From Symbiodinium kawagutii (lineage: Eukaryota; Sar; Dinophyceae; Suessiales; Symbiodiniaceae), in contig VSDK01006555.1 of the NCBI GenBank assembly GCA_009767595.1, forward strand, positions 403,785 to 467,784: a stretch of DNA of 64,000 bases. The letters are read 5' to 3'. This document shows positions 11,956 to 22,802 of the stretch, piece by piece; position 1 is the stretch's first letter; the number at the start of each line of letters is the position of its first letter. The position numbers and the translations under genes are program-made. The notes below the pieces were generated by a model. It saw nothing but the letters and a program-made list of their open reading frames with translations. It was not told where the DNA came from and did no database searches.

Positions 11956-14232
11956 TCTGCTTTGCGCGATCGACAAACACTTCGTGCAAGTAGCCTTCAT
12001 GTTGTCGCCTTCGACGAATTCGTATTTCGATGAGTAGTAGGACCACCCGCACAAAGTCTTCCATTGGAATGCAGGGGCATAAACCAAAGCTGTCGTGTTC
12101 AAGTGGATGACGGAACTGCGGTGTGCTCGAACCAGAGGAGGTAGGTACCTGCGTGACGAGGTTTGTTTGGTTTCTAGCTCTTTCACCGCTTGTGCTAGAG
12201 CTTTCTTCGAATCCTTCGTGCCCGCCTTTAACTTTTTGAGCTCCTCCTGTACCAGTTGGACTTTGGCTTCAGAGTTGGTATCTTCGATTTGTGTTGCCTC
12301 TGTTCTAAGCATTGATGACAACGTGTCCTGCTTTTGATTGGCCATCGGGTTCGCCTCCGTCTTGAATTTGTCGCCTACGTTCACTGCCATGGATTGAAGC
12401 GCTTCTTGGGCATATTCCAGGATGATGTTGGATTTCCATCTGCCCAAGAAAGCCACCTGACTGACACTCCATCCACCTCGAATGTATTGGAGTGCTCCGC
12501 TGCGCCTGGTGGAGTGGCCGGTGATGGGGTCACCAAACAAAGTTTGCCATTCTTTGACAATTGCTGCTTTCGAAGCTGGAACGCCCTTCTGGTTGACGGA
12601 GATTCTTCCTTCTTGGTGACCTCGTACAATGGCTTGGCTTACAAGTACCTCGAGTGTTGCATAGGGACAACGTAACGTGCACTCGCCTTCGCAAATGCAC
12701 TGGAGTGTCCTTGATGTTGTCCAGCCCTCCGTGTCCGTCTTCGACTCGTTCAGTGTCAGGGTGACCAACCTCGCCTTCTGGTCGAACTTGATGTCGGAGG
12801 ATGCGATGCTTGCAATTTCTATTTCTCTTAGCATCCAATGTACCCCAACCGCGAAGAGGTGTGCTGGCAAATAAACTTGGTCTACCTTCATGTCGGCTTC
12901 GGGGAGGAGCGGGTAATCTGACCATGTTTCGAGGGGCACTTCCGGCGCCTTCTTCCGTGGTCCTTGTCCTCGTTTGGCTGCTGTCATGCAGAGTCTGAAG
13001 AAGCGGTCAAGGGTCGCATTCCATTCCCAACCCGCTTCAATGTGAGAAACCTTCGCTTCGGCCAAGTAGATGTGAGCTGATTTGTAACCTGCTTCTCGGA
13101 GAGAACCTGCTAGGAGCTTGAACTTCTGGACCGTGAAGGGGTAGACCGCACCATAGGCTGTTCCGACGATCTGTCTTATAGTGCGTCTTTTGGCATCCTT
13201 CGCGTTCTTGGAGGAATTGGCGAAGAATTTGTCTTCGATGTTGCGAATAGCCCTTCTCCTTAACTTCAAGCTGCTAGCTGTCTTCACTGCCAACTTGATC
13301 GAGGCCTTCTGGTTATTCTCCTTGCTCGATTTTCTGAATGGTAGATCCTTCCGGATGGAGGGCATGGGGCCTCGAATATCCCTCTGTGGAAGTTTTCTTT
13401 TCTTTTTCTTTCTCAACGCCAAGTCCGCTAATTCATTGGGATCCATTGCTTTGTCACCTTCATTCTGTTCACCGTCTCCTTGATTTCCGCCGTGGTTCGA
13501 TGCCTTCTTGCCCTTGAAGTCCTGGGTGAGTCTCTTCATGGGGGATAATAGTAGGTTCTTCCACCAGCCTATCCCACTGTGAGGAGTGATATCGTTGAGT
13601 TCTTCCTCCTCTTCATCTGGTATGCCCATTACCGAATGAAATTCCGAAAGGCTTGCATCGTCTCTCGACGGATCCAACCCTGGTGGAGTTGGAGGAAAGG
13701 GGAACTCTTTGGGTTTCCCAAAACCATCATCACCGAATAGTGTTTCATATTTGCCGTGGTCGAAGTTAGTGTGAATAGATCTATACTGGTATCCTTCGTC
13801 ACCACCATGATGCTGACCGTCGACCCCTTCGACGTCTCGATCTGTTTTCATTCCAAGTCCATTTGATGTCCATCTAGGTCTAATGGCAACTTTTTCCACT
13901 TCTCCAATGTGTTCCTCCTTGTAACGAAGGTCGCCAGTTCTGGGGCTCCATGGTGAAACCGCGACAGAGGCATTCTTTTCGGTGAAGGACTTCCGAGGAC
14001 CTCGAATGAAGCCCTCAAGCTGGGGGTGGTGGAGGTTGCGGAGGGGACGTGCTGCGTCATTGGGCCGCAGCAGTGCTTGTAGTACTTGTTTAGAAGGATC
14101 CATCCCCCCATCGTGACCGCCAGCAAGCTTACCCACAGCGGCCAGTTCCATGGCTCCGAGGCGTGGGCCACCACTGCAGGTGAAGCGGGGGGCACATACA
14201 CAGCAAGGTGAGTCATTTTGAGCCACAACCAC
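11947..14232 (-). CDS. Tyrosine recombinase (integration enzyme of the retrotransposon)
   Basis: Open frame of 761 codons. The catalytic domain occupies about residues 430-620: Arg469 (MLREIEI), Lys498 (LNESKTD, beta-hairpin lysine), His573-x-x-Arg576 (GHSTRRSG), Trp599 (LGRWKS) and nucleophile Tyr607 (LEYAQEA). This R-K-H-R-W-Y set defines an active-looking tyrosine recombinase, which in DIRS-order elements inserts a circular cDNA. A basic region lies at about 290-360. The tail after about 640 is Glu/Lys-rich, probably coiled coil, and ends in a Cys-pair segment (CTKC). The frame opens with GTG and the first in-frame ATG is at 14151, so translation may start there or by -1 shift from the small ORF starting at 14216. 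The stop codon lies within repeat B1. Confidence 0.85.
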   Translation of the reverse strand: MVVAQNDSPCCVCAPRFTCSGGPRLGAMELAAVGKLAGGHDGGMDPSKQVLQALLRPNDAARPLRNLHHPQLEGFIRGPRKSFTEKNASVAVSPWSPRTGDLRYKEEHIGEVEKVAIRPRWTSNGLGMKTDRDVEGVDGQHHGGDEGYQYRSIHTNFDHGKYETLFGDDGFGKPKEFPFPPTPPGLDPSRDDASLSEFHSVMGIPDEEEEELNDITPHSGIGWWKNLLLSPMKRLTQDFKGKKASNHGGNQGDGEQNEGDKAMDPNELADLALRKKKKRKLPQRDIRGPMPSIRKDLPFRKSSKENNQKASIKLAVKTASSLKLRRRAIRNIEDKFFANSSKNAKDAKRRTIRQIVGTAYGAVYPFTVQKFKLLAGSLREAGYKSAHIYLAEAKVSHIEAGWEWNATLDRFFRLCMTAAKRGQGPRKKAPEVPLETWSDYPLLPEADMKVDQVYLPAHLFAVGVHWMLREIEIASIASSDIKFDQKARLVTLTLNESKTDTEGWTTSRTLQCICEGECTLRCPYATLEVLVSQAIVRGHQEGRISVNQKGVPASKAAIVKEWQTLFGDPITGHSTRRSGALQYIRGGWSVSQVAFLGRWKSNIILEYAQEALQSMAVNVGDKFKTEANPMANQKQDTLSSMLRTEATQIEDTNSEAKVQLVQEELKKLKAGTKDSKKALAQAVKELETKQTSSRRYLPPLVRAHRSSVIHLNTTALVYAPAFQWKTLCGWSYYSSKYEFVEGDNMKATCTKCLSIAQSREV
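13848..14216 (-). CDS. Small ORF overlapping the YR gene, one predicted membrane segment
   Basis: 122-codon ORF starting at an ATG 16 bases inside the open YR frame, in a different frame. Residues about 20-45 contain a hydrophobic stretch (WPLWVSLLAVTMGGWILL) followed by a Cys pair, which could be a transmembrane helix. The rest is Pro/Ser-rich, then basic. YR lies in the -1 frame relative to it, the same relation as pol to gag, so it could be the normal translational entry to YR. I do not recognise the product. It may be a chance overlap, since the YR frame is also protein-like through most of this stretch. Confidence 0.35.
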   Translation of the reverse strand: MTHLAVYVPPASPAVVAHASEPWNWPLWVSLLAVTMGGWILLNKYYKHCCGPMTQHVPSATSTTPSLRASFEVLGSPSPKRMPLSRFHHGAPELATFVTRRNTLEKWKKLPLDLDGHQMDLE

Positions 14233-14407
14233 TATAAGTAAAGAAAGACCTTAGTCCTAAAGAAGAAACAATGGCGTGTTAAAACACAATGAATGTTAAC
14301 CACCTTTTTCATCGTGGTCGCCGACGACGGCAACTCACGGAGAAGGGTCACCGCAGGCTGGCCCACGCATCTTCCGCGGCCTGCCCGCTAGCCCACAACG
14401 CCATGTT

Positions 14408-14434
14408 CCCAGAGAGTCATTTCCTAGGAATGAT
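14408..14434 (+). repeat. Terminal inverted repeat, left
   Basis: 27 bases starting CCCAGAGAG, matching the reverse complement of 26967-26993 at 24 positions. The inner part overlaps the palindrome at 14418-14446. Confidence 0.65.
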
Positions 14435-14446
14435 TCCTACGAAATG
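14418..14446. repeat. Subterminal palindrome, left
   Basis: A 29-base near-perfect palindrome built from two arms of the unit ATTCCTACGAAATG (central GGAATGATTCC). A third, decayed arm follows to about 14473. Confidence 0.75.
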
Positions 14447-14789
14447 TCCATTTCCTCAGGATAGCTCCTATCCAAAAACCCCTGGCAACAAGCATGTCAA
14501 ATTTGCTATGAGCAATTTCTTACATTTTCAATAAAAGCTATTCCCAAAAATGTGCACAGACATGTCCAAGCCATCAACCCTGCGCACGAAGTCTGGCTGC
14601 GATTTTCTCGCGCTGGCTCAAAAGATCCAATTTCAGCTGCGCTCACTCTTCCAAAACCTGAATGCACAGCACAAGTCTGCAACAGTGTTGTCAGCTCAGC
14701 AAGTCTGAGGCCCCGACATTGTCAATCAAACCTGGCAACATATGATGCACAGCTTGCAACGTTCAATTTGCTTCACATGATGGATTCCT

Positions 14790-15410
14790 GACAGGACTTG
14801 CGCAGCATGAACATCATGAACATCATGAACCAGACATGACATGAACTTAATCCATGCAATGACTCGGAAAACATGAACCAGGCATGGCATATGAACCGCA
14901 CATGACATGAACAATCAAAAACCATGCATGACATGAACAAACATGAACCACCCATGACATGAACCATCATGACCCAACCACACATGGCACAACATGGCGT
15001 GACATGAACAAAATTATGGTAGATCATTGCCAACAATGAACCACACATGGCATGGCATGAACAAACATGAACCAGACATGACATGAACAATCCCATGCAA
15101 TGACCCGGAAAACATGAACCGGGCATGGCATATGAACCGCACATGACACGAACAATCATGAACCATGCATGATATGAACAAACATGAACCACCCATGACA
15201 TGAACCATCATGACCCAACCACACACGGTATGACATGGCATGACATGAACAAAAATATGGCAGGTCATTGCCAACAATGAACCACACATGGCATGGCATG
15301 AACAACAATGAACCACACATGGCATGGCATGAACAAACATGAACATACATGGCATGGCATGAACAAACATGAAACCCATGGCTGACATGCCGTGGCATGA
15401 CATGTGAACT
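14790..15410. repeat. CATG-rich satellite block 1
   Basis: About 620 bases of variant CATGAACCACACATGGCATGGCATGAACAA-like units, CATG occurring every 5-15 bases. It lies between the 3' end of gene C and the left terminus of the insertion. Long open frames across it encode only Met/His/Val/Cys/Trp-rich strings and are not genes. Confidence 0.85.
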
Positions 15411-15460
15411 GCAGGCCTGGGCTCCACGCAAAGCTGCCAATGCCTTGTTCAACTCGGCCT

Positions 15461-18400
15461 TCAATCCTGCAGGGGGGTCAAAGTTTGAACAAAAAGAAAG
15501 TGAAGGTTGAACAAAAGGGGTCCTGTACAGTAGCGCTGCAATGCCGATTTCTGCACCGTTACTTTGTGACACTTGGACGCTAAACGCATCATGGCACCAA
15601 TCCAACTCTCGTCCATCCAGGTAGAGCTGCACAACGGATTGCGCAAACGCTGGCACGAATCTAAAAAATGCGAAAGCAAGTGCCATTTGGGTCTCAAGTT
15701 GAAGAGCAAATATGTGCAATATCCTCTGTACTTCACATGGGCCTTCAAATAGCACCTTTGGTAGAAATTTCCAATTTCTACCACTTGCCTGATTTCATCA
15801 TGGCTTAACAACACGTTGCGACACCTGGAAAATTGGAGCAGTCCCAAAAAATTGTTGCAAGACCAAAGGCAACTTTGTAAAAGTGGATCGAAGCCTGGCA
15901 GCGCTTGGACAAAATCCAAGAGAAACTGAAGTATGATGGTTGTATGCCATCCTTTCCCAATCAAATGGCAATATGTACCACCTTTGAGGGACAATCTCGC
16001 ACGAGTCAAATGCCAGTGGTTTGGTAAGGACCGCTCACCGTTGGCTTTCGACCACTCCCTGATCAATTTGCTGGCGTTCCTCATTCTGGTTTCAACCTGA
16101 GTGCAAAATAAGTCTATTGTAAATGCATATCATTAGTGATTTGTTCGACAAAATATAAGCTGCGCACATTGCCACCTTGAAAAGCTCCCGGTGCGCGAAG
16201 AAGAATCACAAGTATGGAGGATGCCAGGTCACGTCCTGTACCAAGGTGCCAAATGTGCAGAATGTCCAAGCCGACTGTTGCTATGGAAAAATTCCGCAGC
16301 TCCAGAATGGCAGGCTCTTCTCCCCATGGGCAGCTGGATGGAACCGTTTTCCAAGCAGCAAGTGGTGACAAGTCTGTCATGGGGACTTCAAGGTCACATG
16401 TGGCATTGCAAAGAAAACAGAAACGATTTTGGCCAGGCTTGCGCACCAGGGATAGGCATTGACAAAGCCATTTCCAATCCCCTTTCAGGCTCACAAAGCG
16501 TGTGTGCACACCACCAACACCTTCCTGCTGCCAAGTGTTGAGTGAAGCAACAATGAGTTTCATGGCTGCCTGGATTGTCAGGTTCACACCGTTGTGGATG
16601 AAATAAGCATGAGCAGGCAACAAGCAAATCAAATATCTGGACTTTTGGGCATCGCTCCAAAAGGGCGAATTTTCAGAGCACCAAGAAATTGCCATAAATT
16701 GATTGTCCTTATATATTTCAGCCTCGTCCCCAAACAGCAAGAGGCCAAACGATTGACCTGAACTAGGAGGCGGCTCTGCGCCAAAGTGAGCGCGCATTGC
16801 TTGCCAATACTGTGATGTCGCGTGCCCCAAAATGTCCGCATAGCCACATTCAATCATCTGCATTGCCTAAGTTCGCAATAGTACTGGCAACACCATGCAA
16901 ATTGCATTTGTACTGAGGGTCCAACCAGGAGATGCGGAAGCATCATCGGCCAGTCCACCATCGTTAACTGCCCTTCTGGATCAGTCATGGGAAGTTGAAA
17001 GTACTGAATGCAATCTGTGATGGTGAGGTTGTGTCGACCCAAGTGCTTGTAGGCTCTGGCATCCTTCCCAGAGTCTGGCCTGCGCAAAACGAAGCTGAAA
17101 ACGATTTAAGAAACAACATGGCAAACGGGCCTCCACACATCTGAAGAATAAGCAGTCCCCAAGTCAGCAGCTAATGCCAGGGAAGCTTTACCTTCTCCAA
17201 CAGCCTTTGCGATCCTATCGCGGCTCGATCAGGGAGTGAGAAAATCTGAAAGAGCAGCAGCAGTCCTTTCATCTAATTTCTCCGCTACTGCAGCTGAACT
17301 CTGCGCAGTACCTTTCGTCGACAGGAAACAATCCAACTTGCACATGGACTTTTACAAGCCAGCATCACGCAACTGAAGCTCCACACAGTTTACTGCGCAG
17401 TTTTTTCTTCTGCGCAGATCGCTCGGTTTGCTTCAGCCTACGTAGGCCTGCAGACGTCAGCCATGACCAAAACCGCCGACGCCTGGCGTGCCGAATGTCT
17501 GAACAAATGGGAGCATAAAAGGAAAACATGGCCTGGAAGAAACTTGTGGAGATCTCAGCCAGAAGCAGCGTAGCCCCTGGCCAAGTACTGGTTATCAAAA
17601 ATGGCGTAGACAAAGAAAAAATGCAAGCAGGAGACTTCTTGAGCTCTTTGACCACGGCTGCAGCTTTGGCTCGGTCAACACGGCTCTTGGCAACCTGCAA
17701 ACCGAAAACATTCATTATTACAAACCAAGAGTATCAGTTCGAGCCTTCGCTGTGGTATCCTTCAAGAGGTCATCGAAGCCATGCTCGTCGAGCGATTTTC
17801 CAGACCTAGTCAGCTTGATTTTCTAGATATAGATAAGGAACATGTGCAACGTGGGCCTTTGGAAGAGCACGGTCAGCACACCAATGGCAGCAGTGATGCT
17901 GCGAGTGGACTCATCGATGTTGCAACCTGTCTGGCCCTCCAAGTCCAGCTTCAGAGACTGAAGGTTGGAGAGTTCTTTCTTGATCTCACCACCTGCAATA
18001 TGGTTCATCGAAAAAAATCAACATATGACGGTCATGTATCTATATATAAAAGGGAAATGGAAATCGATAGAGGCAAACGTCAGAGCATGCAGCAAAAAAC
18101 GCTAAGGCAAACACGCACCAAAGCCTGCTTCTCATCTTTTGTTTTTCCAGCCAAAGCAACCTCGGAAAGACCACCTTGGTTCTTCTGACCCGCTGCCTTG
18201 GCTTTGGCTTTCCCAGCGGCGCGGCTGCCACCTAGACAGGAAACATGCATGGATAATGGGGTGAGAAAATCTTTATCAAAAAAACACATGTCAGCAAACA
18301 AACCCATTCAAGAAAGCCAGGCCTGTACGCACACTTTCTGCTGGAGCTACAGAAGCGGCCCTTTCCGAATCCAACTTGGCCAACTGGTCCCGCACCAACG

Positions 18401-20524
18401 CCATGGGGTCAGGAGCAGTGATCGTTTGGATCACAGGGTCTGCAGACCTCATCAACCCCTCGGCAGACCTCACATCCATCGAAGCTCTGATGTCCAACTC
18501 AGCTTCTTGTTGCCACTGCTCTTCCTCAGACAGGTCCACCGAGACCCGGTAGCGAACCGAATCTGGGTCATTGGGGGCATCGAAGTCCGGCTTGCCGCCT
18601 TTCAAGACCACTGCCTGGATCTTTGCCCTGGGTAGGACAAACCGCAACATCAGCAAAAAACAAAAAAACATGGATAAACTTACTGAATCAATCGTAAAAA
18701 CACATGAAGTTGAATGCAGCCAAGATACTCGCTGAACTGGGCCTCCTTCATTTGCCTGATGGTCATCCATTTACGACGGTGCGACATGGTATCCAACTTC
18801 CTGCGCTTGACCACCAGAGTCGCTTCGCATGCATCCAAGTTCTCTTCGGACTGCAAGAACTGGTGCAAAGCCTTCCTTTTGTCATCTGGGGTACCATTCC
18901 ACATGGAAGCCAGCTGTGGGTAAGCTTTGGCACGAGGTCCAGCTGCCACCCGAGCCAACTTGTTCCACTGGGCTTTGTGTGTCTTGGACGTTGGCAAACC
19001 ATCCTCAGCAAGCTCACCTGTTGGAGCTTTGCTTCCTGCAGGGTCAGCTGCCGGGGTAGTAGGCGAAGGGCTCGGTGACGGCAGCTCTGCTGAAGGTCGA
19101 GCAGGGCCAGCAGCCTTGTCAAGCTCTGCGTCCAACTCGTCTTCGAAATTGCCAGGCAACGCCTTTTCATTCCTGTATAGACACAAAGCAGTTTCAAGTC
19201 TGTACAGCCTACAGCAAGCATGTCCTACTGCAAACATGAAGCATAACCAGAATTGAACAAAACATCATGGCAAGGCATTGCCAAAACCATGGACATGGCA
19301 TGAACCTGGCATGAACATGGCATGGCATGGTGCTAGCTAGAACAACAAGTTGCAAAAACAAAGGGTAAATCATGAACACAACAAGAAACACATGGCATGA
19401 CATGGCATGGCGCATGGCATGGCGTGACAAAGCATGAACACCACCACATGGCATGGCATGACATGGCATGGCGTGGCATGGCCTGGCCTGGCATGACATG
19501 TCATGGCATGGCGTGACATGGCATGATGTGGCATAATTGAGGACAACTAAATAAGTCGCATGAACCAAAAACTATTTTAGTATGTCATGACCCGATACTG
19601 GTTGAGAAAAAAACCTGGTACGACATGGTCACATGGACATGGGGTGGCACCAAGCTGTGAATCGCATGGCGTGGTAACAACATGAACCACATGCATGGCA
19701 TGAAACATGGACAAACACATGAACCACATGGCATGAAACACGGACAAACACATGAACCACATGGCATGAAACATGGACAAACACATGAACCACATGGCAT
19801 GTCATGAGCATGAACATGGCACACATGAAACGACATGAATACATGGACATGAATCGAAACACATTGCTACCTGAAACGGTCTGAGGCCAGAGACCAGCTA
19901 AGTGCCAAACGGTTTCTCGTCACCGCTGTCAACATCCAGCAACATAGGCTGAGACTTGCCGGCCAACAACTCCTGCCCCTTGAAGAGAGTATCCAAAGAC
20001 CTACCAAACAAAAAACAAATTCAAACGATAAAAGGTTGAAAAAAACGCAGACCCCACCTTTGAGACTGGGACCGGTCGAAGTGACGGCTTGGAGTGTCCA
20101 ACTGGGTCTCTGCCACTTCAAGGCCAGGTTGGGTTTCAGCAAGCTCTGCTGGTTCCACAGCAGAGGCCATCTCTTGTGACACTTCACTTTTGGCAGCTTT
20201 CACCTCATACTTTTCAGTGGGCGCTTCCGACTTGGCAGCAGCAGCAGCTGCAGGGGCTGGGTCGGTAGAACTGCCTGGGGCCACCTTCGGTTCAGGCTCA
20301 GCACCCTCACCGCTGGGACCTGCTGAAGCGGCAGGTGCGGGTTCAACAGCTGGCTTCTTCTCAGGTTTCTTCAAGAGAGGCTTCAGTTCCTCCAGCAAAT
20401 CTTTGCTTTCCTGCAAAGTGAGTCCCGTGGCGTCCTTGATCTTCTTTGCAGCAGGGATTCTACATTTGTTCTCTTCGTACAGCTCTTGGACGACTTCAAG
20501 TAGAGCTTGCTTAGCTGCATCCAT
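15461..20524 (-). CDS. Gene C: multi-exon protein with DDE-transposase-like C-terminal half
   Basis: Start ATG 20524 (MDAAKQALLEVV). Exons by phase: 20524-20058 (short stretch like the ribosomal L7/L12 C-terminal domain, then Pro/Ala/Glu-rich), near 20000, 19172-18729 (WNKLARVAAGP, MSHRRKWMTIRQMKEAQFSE), 18627-18335, 18231-18119, about 18000-17850, about 17806-17740, about 17700-17630, possibly 17540-17450, 17087-16926, 16866 to about 16160, about 16087 to about 15461. The C-terminal half has KGDWKW (Asp at 16477-16479), FCFLC (C(2)C), DILH (D(2)H, 16255-16266), HLGTGRDL and WMDESWIG (Asp/Glu at 15608-15613), in the order of DDE transposases with C(2)C and D(2)H strings. It is therefore the candidate transposase of the 12.6-kb insertion. 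The N-terminal and C-terminal halves could be two genes. The 3' end is uncertain. Confidence 0.55.
16867..16925 (-). other. 59-base intron of gene C (phase-defined)
   Basis: GTTGGACCC...GAACTTAG with acceptor AG|G. Removing it joins PMMLPHLL in phase 0 to AMQMIECGYADIL, while without removal both frames hit stops within 20 bases. It is a good anchor showing that the C-terminal half of gene C is spliced. Confidence 0.6.
19260..19545. repeat. CATG-rich satellite block 2
   Basis: CATGGCATGGCATGACATGG-type words, densest at 19390-19530, located in a gene C intron. Confidence 0.85.
19660..19860. repeat. CATG-rich satellite block 3
   Basis: Three near-identical tandem units of about 36 bases (ACATGAACCACATGGCATGA plus AACATGGACAAAC) followed by looser CATG words, in the same gene C intron. 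Confidence 0.85.
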
Positions 20525-20667
20525 GGCTGCCCTAGTAGAACAAAACAAGGGAAAAGTCTCCTAAACACAGGTTGCTCTGATTTGACCCCAAAATACCGGA
20601 TGAGAGTAAAACAAACGAAAATGCACAAACAAACACGTTTCGGCATGCCAGTGTCCAAGGGTTTTTG

Positions 20668-20731
20668 TGGTCCCGGGTGGTCCCGCCGATTCCCGGGTGG
20701 GTCCCGGGGAAATCCCGGCTTGGTCCCGGGT
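20668..20731 (+). repeat. GGTCCCGG minisatellite, copy 1
   Basis: GC-rich periodic block (GGTGGTCCCG, GATTCCCGGG, AAATCCCGG) in the spacer between genes B and C, matching copy 2 in the opposite orientation. Confidence 0.7.
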
Positions 20732-20812
20732 TGGGGGGTGCAAATTTTTTGGCCGGCCGATCGCGCACGCAAGTGCTGAAAACGCAAAACCTGTACATAT
20801 GACCAAGATCTT

Positions 20813-22558
20813 TCAATCCTCCCACGGAACAGATCTGGGCACAACTTTGGACATTGCGTCATCCAAAAGGGGCTTCCAAGTTTCTGACGGTTGAAAACTC
20901 CGGGCTCGACGAAGATAGCGGATCACAGAGACAATGTTTGCCTTAACAGTAATTTGCTGAAAAAAACAAGAGAAGCACGAAATTGAGACCATGGCATCAT
21001 CCCACAGGTCGACAGTTGACCAGTCAATTTCCTGCAAGTATATCCCCATGACATGGAAAAAATCATCGACACATTAACATGGAAACAAACTATATTATCA
21101 ATAAAATGTTAAGTAACAATCACACATGTATAAACACTCAAACATGTCAGTCCTTGAACAGCTCCACGTCTGTCTTGCGCACATTCACTGTCAGCGGTGG
21201 CGACGGAAGAGCCTGGCAAGACCAACCCGGGATTTCGCCGGGACCACCCCAGGAACCGCCGGGACCACCCAGGGAATCGACGGGACCACCCTAGAAATCA
21301 AAATGATCATGTGAAAGTGAAAATTCAAAAAAACATGTATGCACACATATTTGCCTCCCAGTGAGGACCCCCCATTTCACGTCTCAGCTCCGCCAAGTGG
21401 ATACCGAATCTTTCGTGATAGGTCCTTAGTAACATTTGTTTGATCAATATATATCTTCGAATGTGAACCGGACCAATAAGCAAAACCAGAATGCCAGTCA
21501 GAAGACACAAAACGCACTGAGTGCCCAGCTGGCTATCAGTCATCACCCCTTTGAGGCCCGTCCAGGCTTCTGTACCATCATCTTTCTTTTGACGTTTCAC
21601 GAGCTGGCCTCCAAACGATGCCAGCTCCTCCCTGCTGAGGTGGCCGGCGGCAGCACTGAGCTCCCGTAGAAGCTTTTGGTCGTTTGAGTAAAGCTCGTGA
21701 CGTTTTGGTGATGCGGTCTCCCTGTTGGTGGCGTAAGACCCACCCCATATGCCACACTTAAAGACACACCCGATGCGCATCAAATATTGCAGTCTTGGAT
21801 GTAAATCCACAATGCTCCCGCCGGGCTGTTCCAATAAAAAGCGGCATGCCATTGACAACGAATATAAAATCAGCAGTGTGAAACGTGAGGCAAGCCTGTT
21901 GCCTGCACGCACAAAGGCATATCTCGCATTGCCTTCAGGAAAAAGTATGCTGCGCTGGTGCGTCCCTCTGCTCCTAAGTTTATGGCTGAGAAAAAAACAA
22001 AAGACAAGAAAAAAAACATTGCGTGCAACTAAGTGGCGGGATGCAAAAGGAGGTGCAACACAAAGCGACGATGTGAAGCGCTCCCGGTTTTGACCGACGC
22101 ACAGTCTGACAACATAGCCTGCCAAACAACAAGAGGTCTTTGAAATGGTAGTTCTATCTTGACTTAATTGTTTCCATGCTATGTACTTGAGGTCCCAACG
22201 CGAAGCCACCATCAGTCAAGAAGTCAAAGCACTTAGGTTGGTCTTCCAGTACACGATCGAGTTCGACTCCACAAAAACCAGCCTGACAGAAGAAACATTT
22301 TTTTGATAGGCGCTAATGTCACTCAAGCAGGTCTGCCTTCCGAAGGCAGCTGCTCACCTTTCCGGCGCCACTAAAGAATTCCACCCAGTCATATGCCTCA
22401 ATATCCACATGTCGAACTGCAGCAGTGCAGCAGCGCCAGATCCCCTTAACTGAGCTGCAGACGGGGTCGTCACGAAGGCCAACTACATTGATTAAATGGA
22501 GATGTAGCAGGATCATGATGGGCGGCACATTCCAGCGCAGCATCTCGAAGACCCCCAT
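20813..22558 (-). CDS. Gene B: FFSGAG...EQP family, possibly methyltransferase-like
   Basis: Start ATG at 22558. Exon 1 ends at 22337 (GC donor) with YDWVEFFSGAGKVSSCLRK. Exon 2, 22282-22187, follows in phase (GFCGVELDR...FDFLTDGGF). A probable small exon lies near 22110. A long exon, 21973 to about 21525, carries SRGTHQRS, FVRAGNRLASR, LLEQPGGS, PRLQYLM, WGGSYA and SPKRHELYSND. Short exons follow near 21409-21345 (YHERFGIHL) and 21030-20990, and the last, 20950-20813, ends VPRSVPWED. As I recall, proteins with this motif order recur as hypotheticals in dinoflagellate genomes. FFSGAG followed by a conserved Asp and a later EQP resembles motifs I, II and VI of C5 methyltransferases, but the catalytic PC motif is not evident. 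An enzymatic role is inference. Confidence 0.55.
21219..21294 (-). repeat. GGTCCCGG minisatellite, copy 2 (inverted)
   Basis: The reverse complement aligns with 20668-20731 across most of its length, keeping the order of the GGTGGTCCCG, CGATTCCC and AAATCCCGG words. It lies in a gene B intron. The pair forms an inverted repeat around the last gene B exons. Confidence 0.7.
22283..22336 (-). other. 54-base GC-AG intron of gene B
   Basis: Donor GCAGAC, acceptor TGTCAG|G. Removal joins SSCLRK to AGFCGVELD in phase 0. GC donors are frequent in dinoflagellates. Confidence 0.6.
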
Positions 22559-22802
22559 GTTGCTATATATATATATATATATGTACAGTTTCAAGATCGC
22601 AGGTTGAGGCTAAAACGTCTGAAGAAGAAAACAACTAACTAGCGCACAATCCTGGAAGCAACGTGAGAAGCGCACTCAAGCAACATTTTTCCCAACTCAG
22701 CCCCTGTAAGCCCATGAGTTTATGGTACACATAAGGTTACTGGATCCCTATGTACAAATCCCAGTAAGCATGTATAGGTAACATGACTTACTCAACCCTT
22801 CC

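Noticed and set aside
14790..15410. Spaced repeats that could suggest a CRISPR-like array
   Set aside because: Units vary in length and sequence, there are no unique spacers of constant size, and the genome is eukaryotic.
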